Assembly (NCBI RefSeq): GCF_029962835.1
Contig: NC_080574.1
Span: 26,882,001 to 26,946,000, forward strand
DNA: 64,000 nt
Direction of reading: 5' to 3'
DNA from: Magnolia sinica
Lineage: Eukaryota; Streptophyta; Magnoliopsida; Magnoliales; Magnoliaceae
A program made the position numbers and the translations under genes. The notes beneath the pieces were generated by a model. The model searched no databases, was not told the DNA's origin, and saw only the letters and a list, made by a program, of their open reading frames with translations. This document shows, piece by piece, positions 11,401 through 23,700 of this stretch (the stretch's first letter is position 1; each line of letters begins with the position of its first letter).

Positions 11401-14400
11401 CATTTATTAAATCTATTTCTCATGTTAATAAAGTGCATGTATTAGATTTAGTTTATTCTGATGTTTATGATCCTATGAGAACAAAAACCTTGGGTGGGGC
11501 ATTGTATTTTGTCACTTTTATAGATGATGCATCTAGAAGGGTTTGGGTTTATGCTTTGAAATCCAAGGATGAAGTCTTTGGTGTGTTTAAATTGTTTCAT
11601 CTTATGGTTGAGAGAGAGACATGTAGATCATTGAAGTGTATCCGCACTGACAATGGTGGTGAATACATCGATGACTTTCATGAGTATTGTAAGTCCCTGG
11701 GTATACGACATGAATAAACGGTTCCTAAAACCCCCTAGCATAATGGTGTGGCTGAGCGAATGAATCGCACCATTGTAGAGAGAATCAGATGCATATTATC
11801 CCATGCGAGGTTGCCCAAGACGTTTTGGGAAAAGCAATGCATACAGCAGTGTATTTGATAAACAGGTCTCCATCAGTCCCTTTGAATGGAGGAATACCTG
11901 AGAAGGTGTGGACTGGACAAGATTCATAGTACAATCATCTCAGGGTATTTGGATGCAGGACATCCGTGCACGTACTAAAGGATGAGAGGTTTAAGCTCAA
12001 TATGAAGATCAGACAATGTGTGTTCTTGGGGTACGGTGATGAAAAGTTCAGCCACAGATTGTGGGATCCGACTAAGAAGAAGCTCGTCAAGAGCAGAGAT
12101 GTGGTATTCTTTAAAGATCAGTGTATAGAGGATATTGGTAAGCTAGAGAAGAACCGGCTTAGTTTAAGTGAGCTAGAGGACATGGATTTGGTTATCCCTC
12201 TCGTGGTACCTAATGACGGGAAAGTACAACAAGTTGTAGATGACGAGAAGTTTCTATAGAAGATGGACTAGGGGAGCAGCCCCCACTTGATCCACCTATT
12301 GAGCCATAGGTGAGGAGGTCATCTATGGACAGAACCATCCAAGAGGTACTCGCCACATGAGTACATTATGCTCGCTAATAGGGGAGAGCCAGAAGATTAT
12401 TTTGAGGCCCTAGCCGATGAGCATAATGGGGAGTGGTTGAAAGCTATGCAAGAGGAGATGAAATCCTTGCATAAGAACCATACCTATGATATGATGAAAT
12501 TTTCTAAGGCCAAGAAAGCTCCGAGCAACAAGTAATGCAAGAGGAAATGAAATTCTTGCATAAGAACCACACCTATGATATGGTGAAATTTCTTAAGGGC
12601 AAGAAAGCTTTGAGCAACAAGTAGGTGTTCAGAAAGAAGATTGGACAGAAGAATTGTAAGACCCGTATCCTAGTCCGTACTATTTCGTCGACTCCCGCGA
12701 TCCTTTCCATTGAAGTCCGACAATCCGCGACCTATAATCGATGTTTGCGCACGACCCTAAGTTGTATCCTGTAGATTTGAGTTGGCTTAATCCAAGACTT
12801 CTACCATTGCGACCGCACCGTCGCCGTGACTCGCGCACCGATCCGATGCCCTGGCAGGGAGATGTGGGCCGACGTTTATTTCGAAGAAAATACCGCACGT
12901 TTGCAATCCCAATAGAATCTCTATATCATGTTAAATCAATTCAATCAATCACCTCACATATCAAGTACATGTCCCATCCCCAAAAGCAACCCCAAAGTCA
13001 ACTCTCTCTTACCCTCTCTCTTACACACCCATACATGTCAAGTACACCATCACCTCACCCATCACTCACATCCATCACCCATCTCTCACTCACTCTCCTT
13101 ACAACCCTCTCTCTCTCATTTCTCAACACACTTTTCAAGCAACCAAAAATGGTGCACGTCCAAGCCTTTTCCCAAGAGAAAAATGTGATTTTGGTGGCCC
13201 ACCTTCCCATCCCCAAAACCTTCATCCTAGCCATTCATTTTTCATCTTCCATCATCAAAGTGAGACACAAGGAGATCGGCTTTCTAACGAACCAAGAAGA
13301 TCGAACGGTGGGTACTTCTATAGGCTAGTTTTTATGTTTTTATGATGGGCCAAGTGAGGCCCACCGATCAATGGTATGGATCTCACTTTAGACCCTAAGA
13401 TGTGACCAATGGCCCACCTTAATTATCATGATCATTCCATGATGGGGCCATTCTCCATGGACCTCATCATGATGTTTACTTTCTAAGTTGGAAAAAGGTC
13501 ATCAAGACCTTCCATTTTGGTAAAGAATGGATCTCCACCGTTGATCTTTGATTTGATGGGCCCACATGTATTGGGACCCACTTGATGTATGTTTTAAATC
13601 ATGCAAGGGAGGGCCCATAATGCCGGGGTCCCTCCATCTCACGTGCATCCCACCTTTTCTCTCTCTCTCTCTCCATCTCTCTCTTTCATTTTGTTTCCCA
13701 TTGTGTGTGATGATGTGGCCGTGTGGCCCGTCCGGATGGACCCCATCATGAAGCATGTATTTTTCCCAAGCCATTTGTAGGTGAGGCCCACTTTATATAT
13801 GCATGGTACCCACACCATTTACCATTTGGTGGCCCACCTGAGCAGGGCCCACCTTATGTACGTGGCTTGCCCAAAACGTCCAGCGTCCAGGGACGCTGGA
13901 CATCAATTGAAAATACAAAATATCAGCTTGGCTCAAAGCTTCGGGGGTGGGCCACTCATGTAAGCCCTACCTTGATGTACGATTCTAATCCAAGCCATCC
14001 ATTCCATTCTCCAGATTATTTTATGCGTTAAGCCGAAAAATGAAGTCAATCTGGTTTTTTGGTGGGCTATAGCTTAGCAAACAGTGTGTCTACCATTGAA
14101 ATCCACCCTGATGTTTTGATGCACCAAAATATATCGAATATTGGGCTTGTTTGGCTTGTCTTAAGGCGTAGGAGCTAGTGGACAGGTCGGATTCTCCTGA
14201 TGAGGGCCCCACCTAGGAAGTTCTTCAGAAAAACTACTTTTCAAAAAAAAAAAGTTTAAGCAGCAGGCGTCCTGCTGCATTTGACGTTGGACGGGCAGTG
14301 ACCACGGGTCCCAGCCGTGGGCCCCACGTGATGTGTGTGGGACATCAACACCATGCATTTGGTGGGCCACTTTTCAAACAATGCCCCCCCCTTTAAATCA

Positions 14401-14722
14401 GCTGTATCCACAGCTCAGGTGGCCCACACGGCAGGGATTAAACGTCTGCCATTGAAACACTTTTTGGGTTGCAGAAGCTTTGAATCAATATGAAATTTGT
14501 TTTTCCTTCCAGCCAGGTCAGCGTGACCTTCTCAACAGGTTGGACAACATATAAGCATTATGGTGGGCCTCACGTGGGACCCACTGATGTATGTATTATG
14601 TTCCACACCGTCCAGATGACTGGACGGTGGAACCCACTATGGTGTATGTGTCTTACCCACACCGTCCATAGTACTGGACGGTGGGACCCACCACACGTGT
14701 GGGGCCTGCACCTGGTGTGTTT

Positions 14723-14756
<34 letters not shown>

Positions 14757-17700
14757 TGTATTATATTGTATATATTATATACTATATAATATATTCCTGA
14801 TGGTGGGCCCTTCATGGAACCCACCTGTTTCATCCATGCCATCCGTCTATATGGGCCTTGATGGTGGGCCCTTCATGGAACCCACCTGTTTCATCCATGT
14901 CATCCGTCTATATGGGGGCCACCATGATGCATGTGTTGCATCCAAACCATCCAACCTTTTGGGCAAGCTCATTTTAAGGCTTAAAACGAAATAAGACAGA
15001 TCTATCTATCAAGTGGACCACACGACAATGTGAGCATTGAAATGCCTACCACTGAAATCACCTTGGTATATGTATGGGGCCCATCTTGTAAGACCCGTAT
15101 CCTAGTCCGTACTGTTCCATCAAATCCCGCGATCCTTCCCGTCGAATTCCGGCAACTTGCAATTGAAAATCGACGTTTGTGATCGATCCTAAGTTGTATG
15201 TTGTAGATTTGAGTCAGCTTAATTCAAGACTTGTACCATTGCGACCGCACCGTCGCCACTGTTCCAACGCCGCGACTCGTGCACCGATCCGATACCCTAG
15301 AAGGAAGATGTGAGCTGGCGTTTATTTCGAAGAAACACCGCGCGTTTGCAATCCCAAGAGAATCTCTACAACATGTCAAATCAATCCCATCCATCACCTC
15401 ATGTCAAGTACAAAACAACCCATGCTTTCTCTCTCCAATGTCAACCCTTTCTCACCCTCTCTCTTACACACCCATGCTAGTCAAGTACACCATCACCTCA
15501 CCCATCACTCACATCCATCACTCTCTCTCTCTTTACATCCCATCTCCCTCTCTCTCTCTCTCTCATTTCTCAACTCAATCCTAAGCAACAAGTGAGCTCA
15601 CGTCCAAGCTTCTCCATGTGAGAGAAATGTGATTTTGGTGGCCCACTTTTCCATCCCAAATCCTCCATCCTAGCCATTCACTTCTCATCTTCCATCGTTG
15701 AAGTGAAGCTCAAGGAGATCGGATTTCCAACGGACCGAGAAGATCGACCGGTGGGTGCTTATTAGACTAGATTTTTCATGTTTTATGATGGACAAAGTGA
15801 GGCCTACCGAATCAATGGTATGGTCTCACTTTGGACCACTAGGTGTGGCCGATGGCCCACCTTGATGCTCATGATCATTTCATGAGCCTACCGAATCAAT
15901 GGTATGGTCTCACTTTGGACCACTAGGTGTGGCCAATGGCCCACCTTGATGCTCATGATCATTCCATGATGGGGCCATTCTCCATGGACCCCATCATGAT
16001 GTGCACTTAGGATGTCCTTGGGTGAAAGTCTCAGAACCTTTTTGGTACCAGGAGATGCTCCAACGTCTAGACCGAGTGGATACACGAGCGCCCTAGTGCC
16101 GAATACCAGTAGGTCGCGTCTCCCACTGTGTCATGGTCGATTGGAAGGGGGTGTGGCCTTATCCGCCCGAGTGACGGGGCTATAAGATAGGCTGAGTTTG
16201 ACCAGCTCGTAAATGAGTCCGCTATCGACGAGCCGGGTAGGTATTGGCAGACTACTGGTTAGGCGGATAGTGTGATCTCTTCCACTTGCTTGACTGTGCA
16301 GCTAGGGAGGAGACAGTCAGTGTGAGGTGTATTAGACCCCGGTGATATCCAAAGAGAAACTGTATTGATATGATGAGTACTGGCACGCTTGCTTTGCATC
16401 TCGCATATAACATTTGACTACATAGGCCTCGCATCGCATGGCCTTGGTATGGCCGATAGCATTCATGCCTTGCATCACATGGCCTTGATATAGCTGATAG
16501 CATTCATGGACTTACCGCATATTTTCGCATTACTCTGATATTATACATTTGGCACTCGCCTTACACACACTTTCACCACCCTCTAAGCTTTCTATAAGCT
16601 TATGCACGATAGATGCGTGCAGGTGGCGTTAGGTTGCAGCAGCGTTGAGCTTGTAGCGTGTAGCTGAGCTTCTGGAGTTTCTTTTACTTTCATTATATTG
16701 TATTTCCCTTTCATACGCATTGTACTTAAAGTTTTTGATATAGTGGATATGTGATGTTGTTGTTTTGTGACTTGGTTATGCTTGTGGTTATGCTCCATTA
16801 CAAAAAAAAATTATACTGAAAATCCTCCTTGTAGGATCCCAGGATCGGAATCTGGCATGAGAGTGCCGGAATCCGAGAATGGGGCACTACGGAGGCTGTT
16901 GGCACCGGATTCGGCGATCGAAAATTTTGTGAGCCTCATACATATACCCTTAACGTTTATGCCTTCGAGAATGAATGGGTTTCGGGTCTGAATAACTTAA
17001 TGATTTTTCGACATAGACCCTTAACGTTTATGCCTTCGAGAATTCTCAAGGCTGATAGGCCCTTGTTCCTTCCTATAGGACATAATGGCTAGAAGATCGA
17101 CCCGAGCGAATCCCGCTCCTCCACCTGCGACTCCTGCTCCTCCACCTGCGGCTCCCGCTTTACCACCGGCGACTCCCGTTCCGCCACCAGATATTCCTGA
17201 TTTCCAGCCCGAGGATGCCACTCATTTACTTGAGACCAGTGCGGATCCGACCGTACCTGTGAGTGCCACCCAGGTGCAGCAGATGCTTTAGGCGATGATC
17301 GCGATTCTTCAGGGGCAGAGTAGGCGTCCCACTGTTACACCAGCTGAGGCCGAGCAGGAGCGTGCGAGCGCCCTTCTCAAGGACTTCCGACAGCACGATC
17401 CTCAGCGTTTTCGAGGTGAGCCTGATCCTACTGCAGCAGAAATATGGTGCTCCGAGGTGGATAAGATATTCGAAACCATGAGATGTACGACTCAGCAGCG
17501 AGTCTCATTAGTTGTATTCCTTCTCCAAGGTGAGGCTCAGCATTGGTGGGCATCTGTGGCCCGATCTGTAGCGGCCAATTTCGAGTGGACCTGAGAGGAC
17601 TTTGTGGACTGGTTTGACCGGAAGTTCTTTCCCGAGCATGTGCGCCAGCAACGCGCACTAGAGTTTGAGACTCTGGTCCAAGGGGACATGACTATGTCCC

Positions 17701-20700
17701 AGTATAAGGCTCGTTTCATTGCACTATCGAGATTCGGGACGTATCTTGTTGATGATGAGGGGCGGAAGGCCCGCCGTTTTGAGAACGGTTTGCGTCCTGC
17801 CCTCAGGAGTCGTGTGATTGGACACATGCTTCCGACTTTTGAGCAGATTGTGGAGAGGGCCCAGATTTATGAGTCAGATTGGGCCAGTTTGCAGAGAGCC
17901 CGTGACCATAGGGGAGATCAGAAGAGGAAGGTGCCCTCTGGTAGTTCCCAGCTGCAGCAGCATCGTTTACAGCAGCGACACATGACCCGCCCAGCATTCC
18001 GAGCCCCAGCAGTACCCCCAGCACCACCTTCGGGACCATTTACCGGTACCTGCTTTGGATGCGGTAGGACAGGTCATCGCGTGCACGAGTGTCCCCATCC
18101 GCAGCAGTAGCCGCCGAGGGCACAACATCCACCTCCGCGACAGCCACCACAGCATCAGCAGCCGAGGGCACCATATCAGCCTTCGCGACAACCCCCATAG
18201 CAACAGCAACGACAGCAGCACTAGCCTCTGGGACCTCTCCCGCAGCAGCAGAGACCTCAGAGGGGACCTGCACCTCCCCAGCAGGCCCACGGTAAATTTT
18301 ATGCCGCCCAGCAGGACCCTCAGTCATCAGGAGCAGTTGTCGACGATTCGCGTGACTTAGCCCCTACACCGTCTTCCTAGATTGTTCATGAATGAGGTGT
18401 CCTGGGAGTTAGAGCTTGAGATTTGTGGGCATTATCCTTATCCCTTAGATGTTTGATTATGTTGGTATGTTGTGTTCTGATTATATATATATAGCGGTGT
18501 GGTTTCCCTCTCTTGATAAGCTTTGTATTGGTTATGTTATGATTTAAATTTCGAGGACGAAATTTCTTATTAGGTGGGGAGAGCTGTAAGACCCGCATCC
18601 TAGTCCGTACTGTTCCATCAAATCCCGCGATCCTTCCCGTCGAATTTCGGCAACCTGCGATCGGAAATCGACGTTTACGATCGATCATAAGTCGTATGTT
18701 ATAGATTTGAGTCGGCTTAATTCAAGACTTGTACCATTGTGACCGCATCGTCGCCGCGGTTCCAATGCCGTGACTCGTGCACCGATTCGATACCCTGGCA
18801 GGAAGATGTGAGCCAGCGTTTATTTCGAAGAAACACCGCGCGTTTGCAATCCCAAGAGAATCTCTACAATATGTCAAATCAATCTCATCAATCAATCCCA
18901 TCCATCACCTCATGTCAAGTACAAAGCAACCCATGCTTTCTCTCTCCAAAGTCCACCCTTTCTCACCCTCTCTCTTACACACCCATGCTAGTCAAGTACA
19001 CCATCACCTCACCCATCACTCACATCCATCACTCTCTCTCTTTACATCCCATCTCCCCCCCTCTCTCTCTCTCATTTCTCAACTCAATCCCAAGCAACAA
19101 GTGAGCTCACGTCCAAGCTTCTCCATGTGAGAGAAATGTGATTTTAGTGGCCCACTTTTCCATCCCAAATCCTCCATCCTAGTCATTCACTTCTCATCTT
19201 CCACCGTTGAAGTGAAGCTCAAAGAGATCGGCTTTCCAATGGACCAAGAAGATCGACCGGTGGGTGCTTATTAGACTAGATTTTTCATGTTTTATGATGG
19301 ACAAAGTGAGGCCTACCGAATCAATGGTATGGATCGCACTTTGGACCACTAGGTGTGGCCGATGGCCCACCTTGATGCTCATGATCATTCCATGATGGGG
19401 CCATTCTCCATGGACCCCATCATGATGTTTATCTTCCTTGCATGCATAGGGTCATTTAGACCATCTATTTTGGTGGAGAAAGGATCTCCACCGTTGATTT
19501 TCAATTTGATGGGCCCACGTATAATGGAACCCACTTGATGTACGATTGGATGCTTGAAACGGAGGGCCCATAGTGCCGGGGTCCCTCCATCACACGTGTC
19601 CCACTATCTTTTTCTCTCTCTCCCTCTCTTGTTATTTATGTATTTTGTGTATGATAGAATGGCCATATGGCCCACCCGAATGGACCCCACCATGAAGCAT
19701 GGTTTGGACCCAATCCATTTGTGGGTGAGGCTCATCTTGCATGTGTATGTGATCCACACCACCTCACCATGTGATGGCCCGCCTAAGCAGGGCCCACCCC
19801 AATGCACGTGTTATGTCCAGACGTCCAGGGACGTCCCTGGACGTTAATTGAAAACACAAATATTAGCTTTTCCAAAGCTTATTGGGTGTGCCATTCATGT
19901 AGGTCCCACCTTGATGTAAGTGTTCAATCCACGCCGTTCATTCTATTCTCGAGTTCATTTTAGACGTTGGATCGAAAAATGAAGCTGATCCGAGTATCTG
20001 GTGGGCCATAGTATGAGAAATTGTGATGGTTGCCGTTGAAAAATCAACTACTATTTTTATCCATAAAAATATATTCAATATTGGGCTCATTTGCCTTGTA
20101 TTAAGCCATGGGACCCAATGACAGGGTCAAATTCCACTGATGTGGGCCCCATACACAAAAAACCACGACATTTCGTGTTTTCAAAAAAAAAAAAAAAATA
20201 TACATGCAGCAGACGCTGCTGCTGTCAGAGACGCAGGCAGCGCCTGCTGCTGGCGGGCGGGCGGACGCAGCAGACCCACGGCTCCAGCCGTGGGCCCCAC
20301 CATGATGTACATTTGTCATCCAACCCGTTCATTCGGTGGGCCACCTCCTGAGGCGGGCCCCCTCCAAATTTCAGCCTCTTCCAAGACTCAGGTGGCCCAC
20401 ATCATGGGAAACAATGCGATTGAACGTCTGCATTTGAAAACTTTGTTTGGGCCACAAGTTTTGGATCAATCTGAAATTTTTTTTTACTCTTCGTCCAGGT
20501 CTATGTGACCACATGGACAGATTGGATGGTGAACAAACATTACGGTGGGCCCCACGTGGGACCCACAATGATGCATATATTTTATTCATACCGTCCACAG
20601 GCAGTGGACGGTTAGAGCCCACAGGTGATGTATGTGTTTTAGTCACACCGTCCAGGCAGACGGTGGGACCCCCCCTTCATGTGTTTTATTCACACTGTCC

Positions 20701-23700
20701 CATGACAGTGGGGTCCATCATGATGCATGTGCTGCATCCAAGCTGTCCAATCATTTTGAAAGCCCACTTTAAGGCTTGAGACTAAAAATAAGATAGATCT
20801 ATAGTTCAAATGGACCCCACCCTGGTATATGTTTGGGGCCCATCTTGATTTACTTATGGCCGTCCATTAAGGCTCACCTTGGTATATATCTAGGGCCCAT
20901 ATGATTAGGCCCATTTGGTATGCATAAGGCCCATATGATTAGGCCCATTTGGTATGCATAAGGCCCCATATGATTAGGCCCATTTGGCATGCATAAGGCC
21001 CATGTTACAAGGCCCATTGTGATGTTTTCAAAGGCCCATGGGACATGGCCCATTGCAATGTACATAAGGCCCATTGATGCGGCCCACTTGATTTATATAA
21101 GGCCCTTATGAGGTGGCCCATTTGATGTATCTGAGGACTATGGGTCGAGGCCCAATGAGATGTATATAGGTCCATTGCAATGTGTGATTCCCTATGGTTT
21201 GTGCAATGATATTTTATGGCGAGCCATGCCTTGGGAGCAATGTTGGTTTGACGTCCACATTGTAAGTACAATGTTGGTTAAATGTCCGCATTGTAACTCT
21301 CCTTAAGGCCCATTGATAGGCTCATACTTGTTGATAGTTCATTACTTTATAACATGCTTAGTGCACTTCCATGATTCATGCCCATACGCATCATATGTAT
21401 GCTTGAGATGAGGAATATTTGATCATAGCATAAGCCGTTGGGCTGAGACATTTACGGGACTCTTTATGAGACGGAGTGCCCCGCATGATCGCGTGGTACG
21501 CGCAGGATTGCTGCATGATTGTACGGTGTGACTCATGCATCTCGCATATGTGTGACTTGATCACTGCACGCCCTAACGACATCAGGGTCGTGGCTCCATA
21601 GACATATCGTGGATGGCCGTATCGGATACTGGAAATGCTTGGTTTTAGCACTGTGGGCACTTAGGATGTCCTTGGGTGAAAGTCCCAGAACCATTTTGGT
21701 ACCAGGAGATGCTCCAACGTCTAGACCGAGTGGATACACGAGTGCCCGAGTGCCGAATATCAGTAGGTCGCGTCTCCCACTGTGTCGTGGTCGGTTGGAA
21801 GGGGGTGTGGCCTTATCCGCCCGAGTGAGGGGGCTATAAGCTAGGCTGAGTTTGACCAGCTCGTAAATGAATCCGCTATCGACGAGCCGGGTAGGTATTG
21901 GCAGACTACTGGTCAGGCGGATAGTGTGGTCTCTTCCACTTGCTTGACTGTGCAGCTGGGGAAGAGGCAGTCAGTGTGAGGTGTATTAGACCCCGAAGAT
22001 ATCCAGAGAGGAACTGTACTAATATGTGTACTTGATGAGTACTTGCACGCTTGCTTTGCATCTCGCATATGACATTTGGCTACATAGGCCTCGCATCGCA
22101 TGGCCTTGGTATGGCCGATAGCATTCATGCCTTGCATCACATGGCCTTGATATAGCTGATAGCATTCATGGACTTACCGCATATTTTCGCATTACTCTAA
22201 TATTATACATTTGGCACTCGCCTTACACACACTTTCACCACCCTCTAAGCTTTCTATAAGCTTATGCACGATAGATGCGTGCAGGTGGCGTTAGGTTGCA
22301 GCAGCGTTGAGCTTGGAGCGTGCAGCCGAGCTTCTGGAGTTTCTTTTACTTTCATTATATTGTATTTCCCTTTCATACGCATTGTACTTAAAGTTTTTGA
22401 TATAGTGGATATGTGATGTTGTTGTTTTGTGACTTGGTTATGCTTGTGGTTATGCTCCATTACAAAAAAAAATTATACTGAAAATCCTCCTTGTAGGATC
22501 CCAGGATCGGAATCTGGCATGAGAGTGCCGGAATCCGAGAATGGGGCACTACGGAGGCTGTTGGCACCGGATTCGGCGATCGAAAATTTTGTGAGCCCGT
22601 TTTCCGAGTTTGGGGCGTGACACATCTTGATTTATTTGTGGCCGTCCATTGAGGCCCACCTTGGTATATGTATGAGGCTCATCTTGATTTATTTGTGGCC
22701 GTCCATCGAGGCCCACCTTGGTATATATAAGGCCCAAGTGATTAGGCCCACCTTGTCATATTTATGGCCCATTGTTGAGGCTCACCTTGATGAGTATGAG
22801 GCCGTTGTTGAGGCCTACTTTGATGTGAACGTAAGGCCCATGTTATGAGGCCCATTCAATGTATTTATGGCCCGTGGTTGAGGCCCACTTTGATATATAT
22901 AAGGCCCATGTTACGAGGCCCATTGTGATGTATTTAAAGGCCTATGGGATATGGCCCATTGCAATGTACATAAGGCCCATTGATGCGGCCCATTTGATGT
23001 ATTTGAGGCCCATGAGTTGAGGCCCAATGGGATGTATACAAGGTCTATTGCATTGTGTGATTCCACCATGGTTTGTGTAATGATATTTATAGCGGGCCAT
23101 GCCTTGGGAGCAAATGTTGGTTTGACGTCCACATTGCAAGAATAATGTTGGTTAAATGTCTACATTATAACTCCCCCATAGGGCCCATTGATAAGCCCAT
23201 ACTTGTTATGTGTTAGCCGTCTAGGCCCATTTACATTGTAAGGATAGTTCATTACTTTATAACATGCTTAGTATAATTCCATAACTCATGCCATACGTAT
23301 CATCTGTGTGCTTGATATGAGTAGTGACTGATCATTGCATACGCCATTGGGCAGACGGAGTGCTCACATTATCGCGCCATATGCGCAGGATTGCTACATG
23401 ACTGGATGGTGTGACTCATGCATCTCGCATATATGTGACTTAATCATTATACGCCCTAGCGACATCAGGGTCATGGCCTCCACAGACACATCGTGGATGG
23501 CCAGATGGGACACCGAAAATATTTGGTTCTAGCACTATGGGCACTTAGGATGTCCTTGGGTGAAAATTTCAGAACCTCCGAGGCCAGGAGTAGCCCCAAC
23601 GTCTAGACCGAGTGGAACATGAACGCCCGAGTGCCAAATACCAGTAGACCGCATCTCCCACTGTGTCGTGGTCGGTTGGGAGGGGGTGTGGCCTTATCCG

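Larger units (their letters stand above)
15087..22622 (+). mobile_element. Gag-bearing gypsy-like LTR element with giant LTRs, nested in the solo LTR
   Basis: Perfect 5-bp duplication CATCT (15082-15086, 22623-22627). Parts are left LTR 15087-16935, an internal region of only about 1.65 kb, and right LTR 18585-22622. The internal region holds a gag with a zinc knuckle, a proline/glutamine-rich tail and the 3' tract TTCGAGGACGAAATTTC...GGTGGGGAGAGC. That tract is common in plant chromoviruses of the Tekay/Del kind (family knowledge, assignment inferred). I see no protease, RT or integrase motifs in it, so it could not move by itself. Shared LTR portions look about 95-97% alike by eye, so it is the youngest layer. 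It is broken. Confidence 0.88.

Noticed and set aside
12741-13328. A 195-codon frame rich in Ser, Leu, His and Pro
   Set aside because: It lies in the CTCTCT-rich front part of the solo LTR, and the same frame recurs at 15231 and 18739 in the other LTR copies. It is LTR sequence, not a gene.
14490-14842. Cys-Val repeat frames
   Set aside because: Produced by the (TG)n microsatellite within the LTR.
17967-18327. Minus-strand frames opposite the gag tail
   Set aside because: Reverse readings of the CAG/CCG-rich post-gag sequence; no motifs.
20865-21180. Possible CRISPR-like array
   Set aside because: Units are degenerate, there are no unique spacers of constant length, and the array lies in a plant LTR. 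It is a minisatellite-type array.
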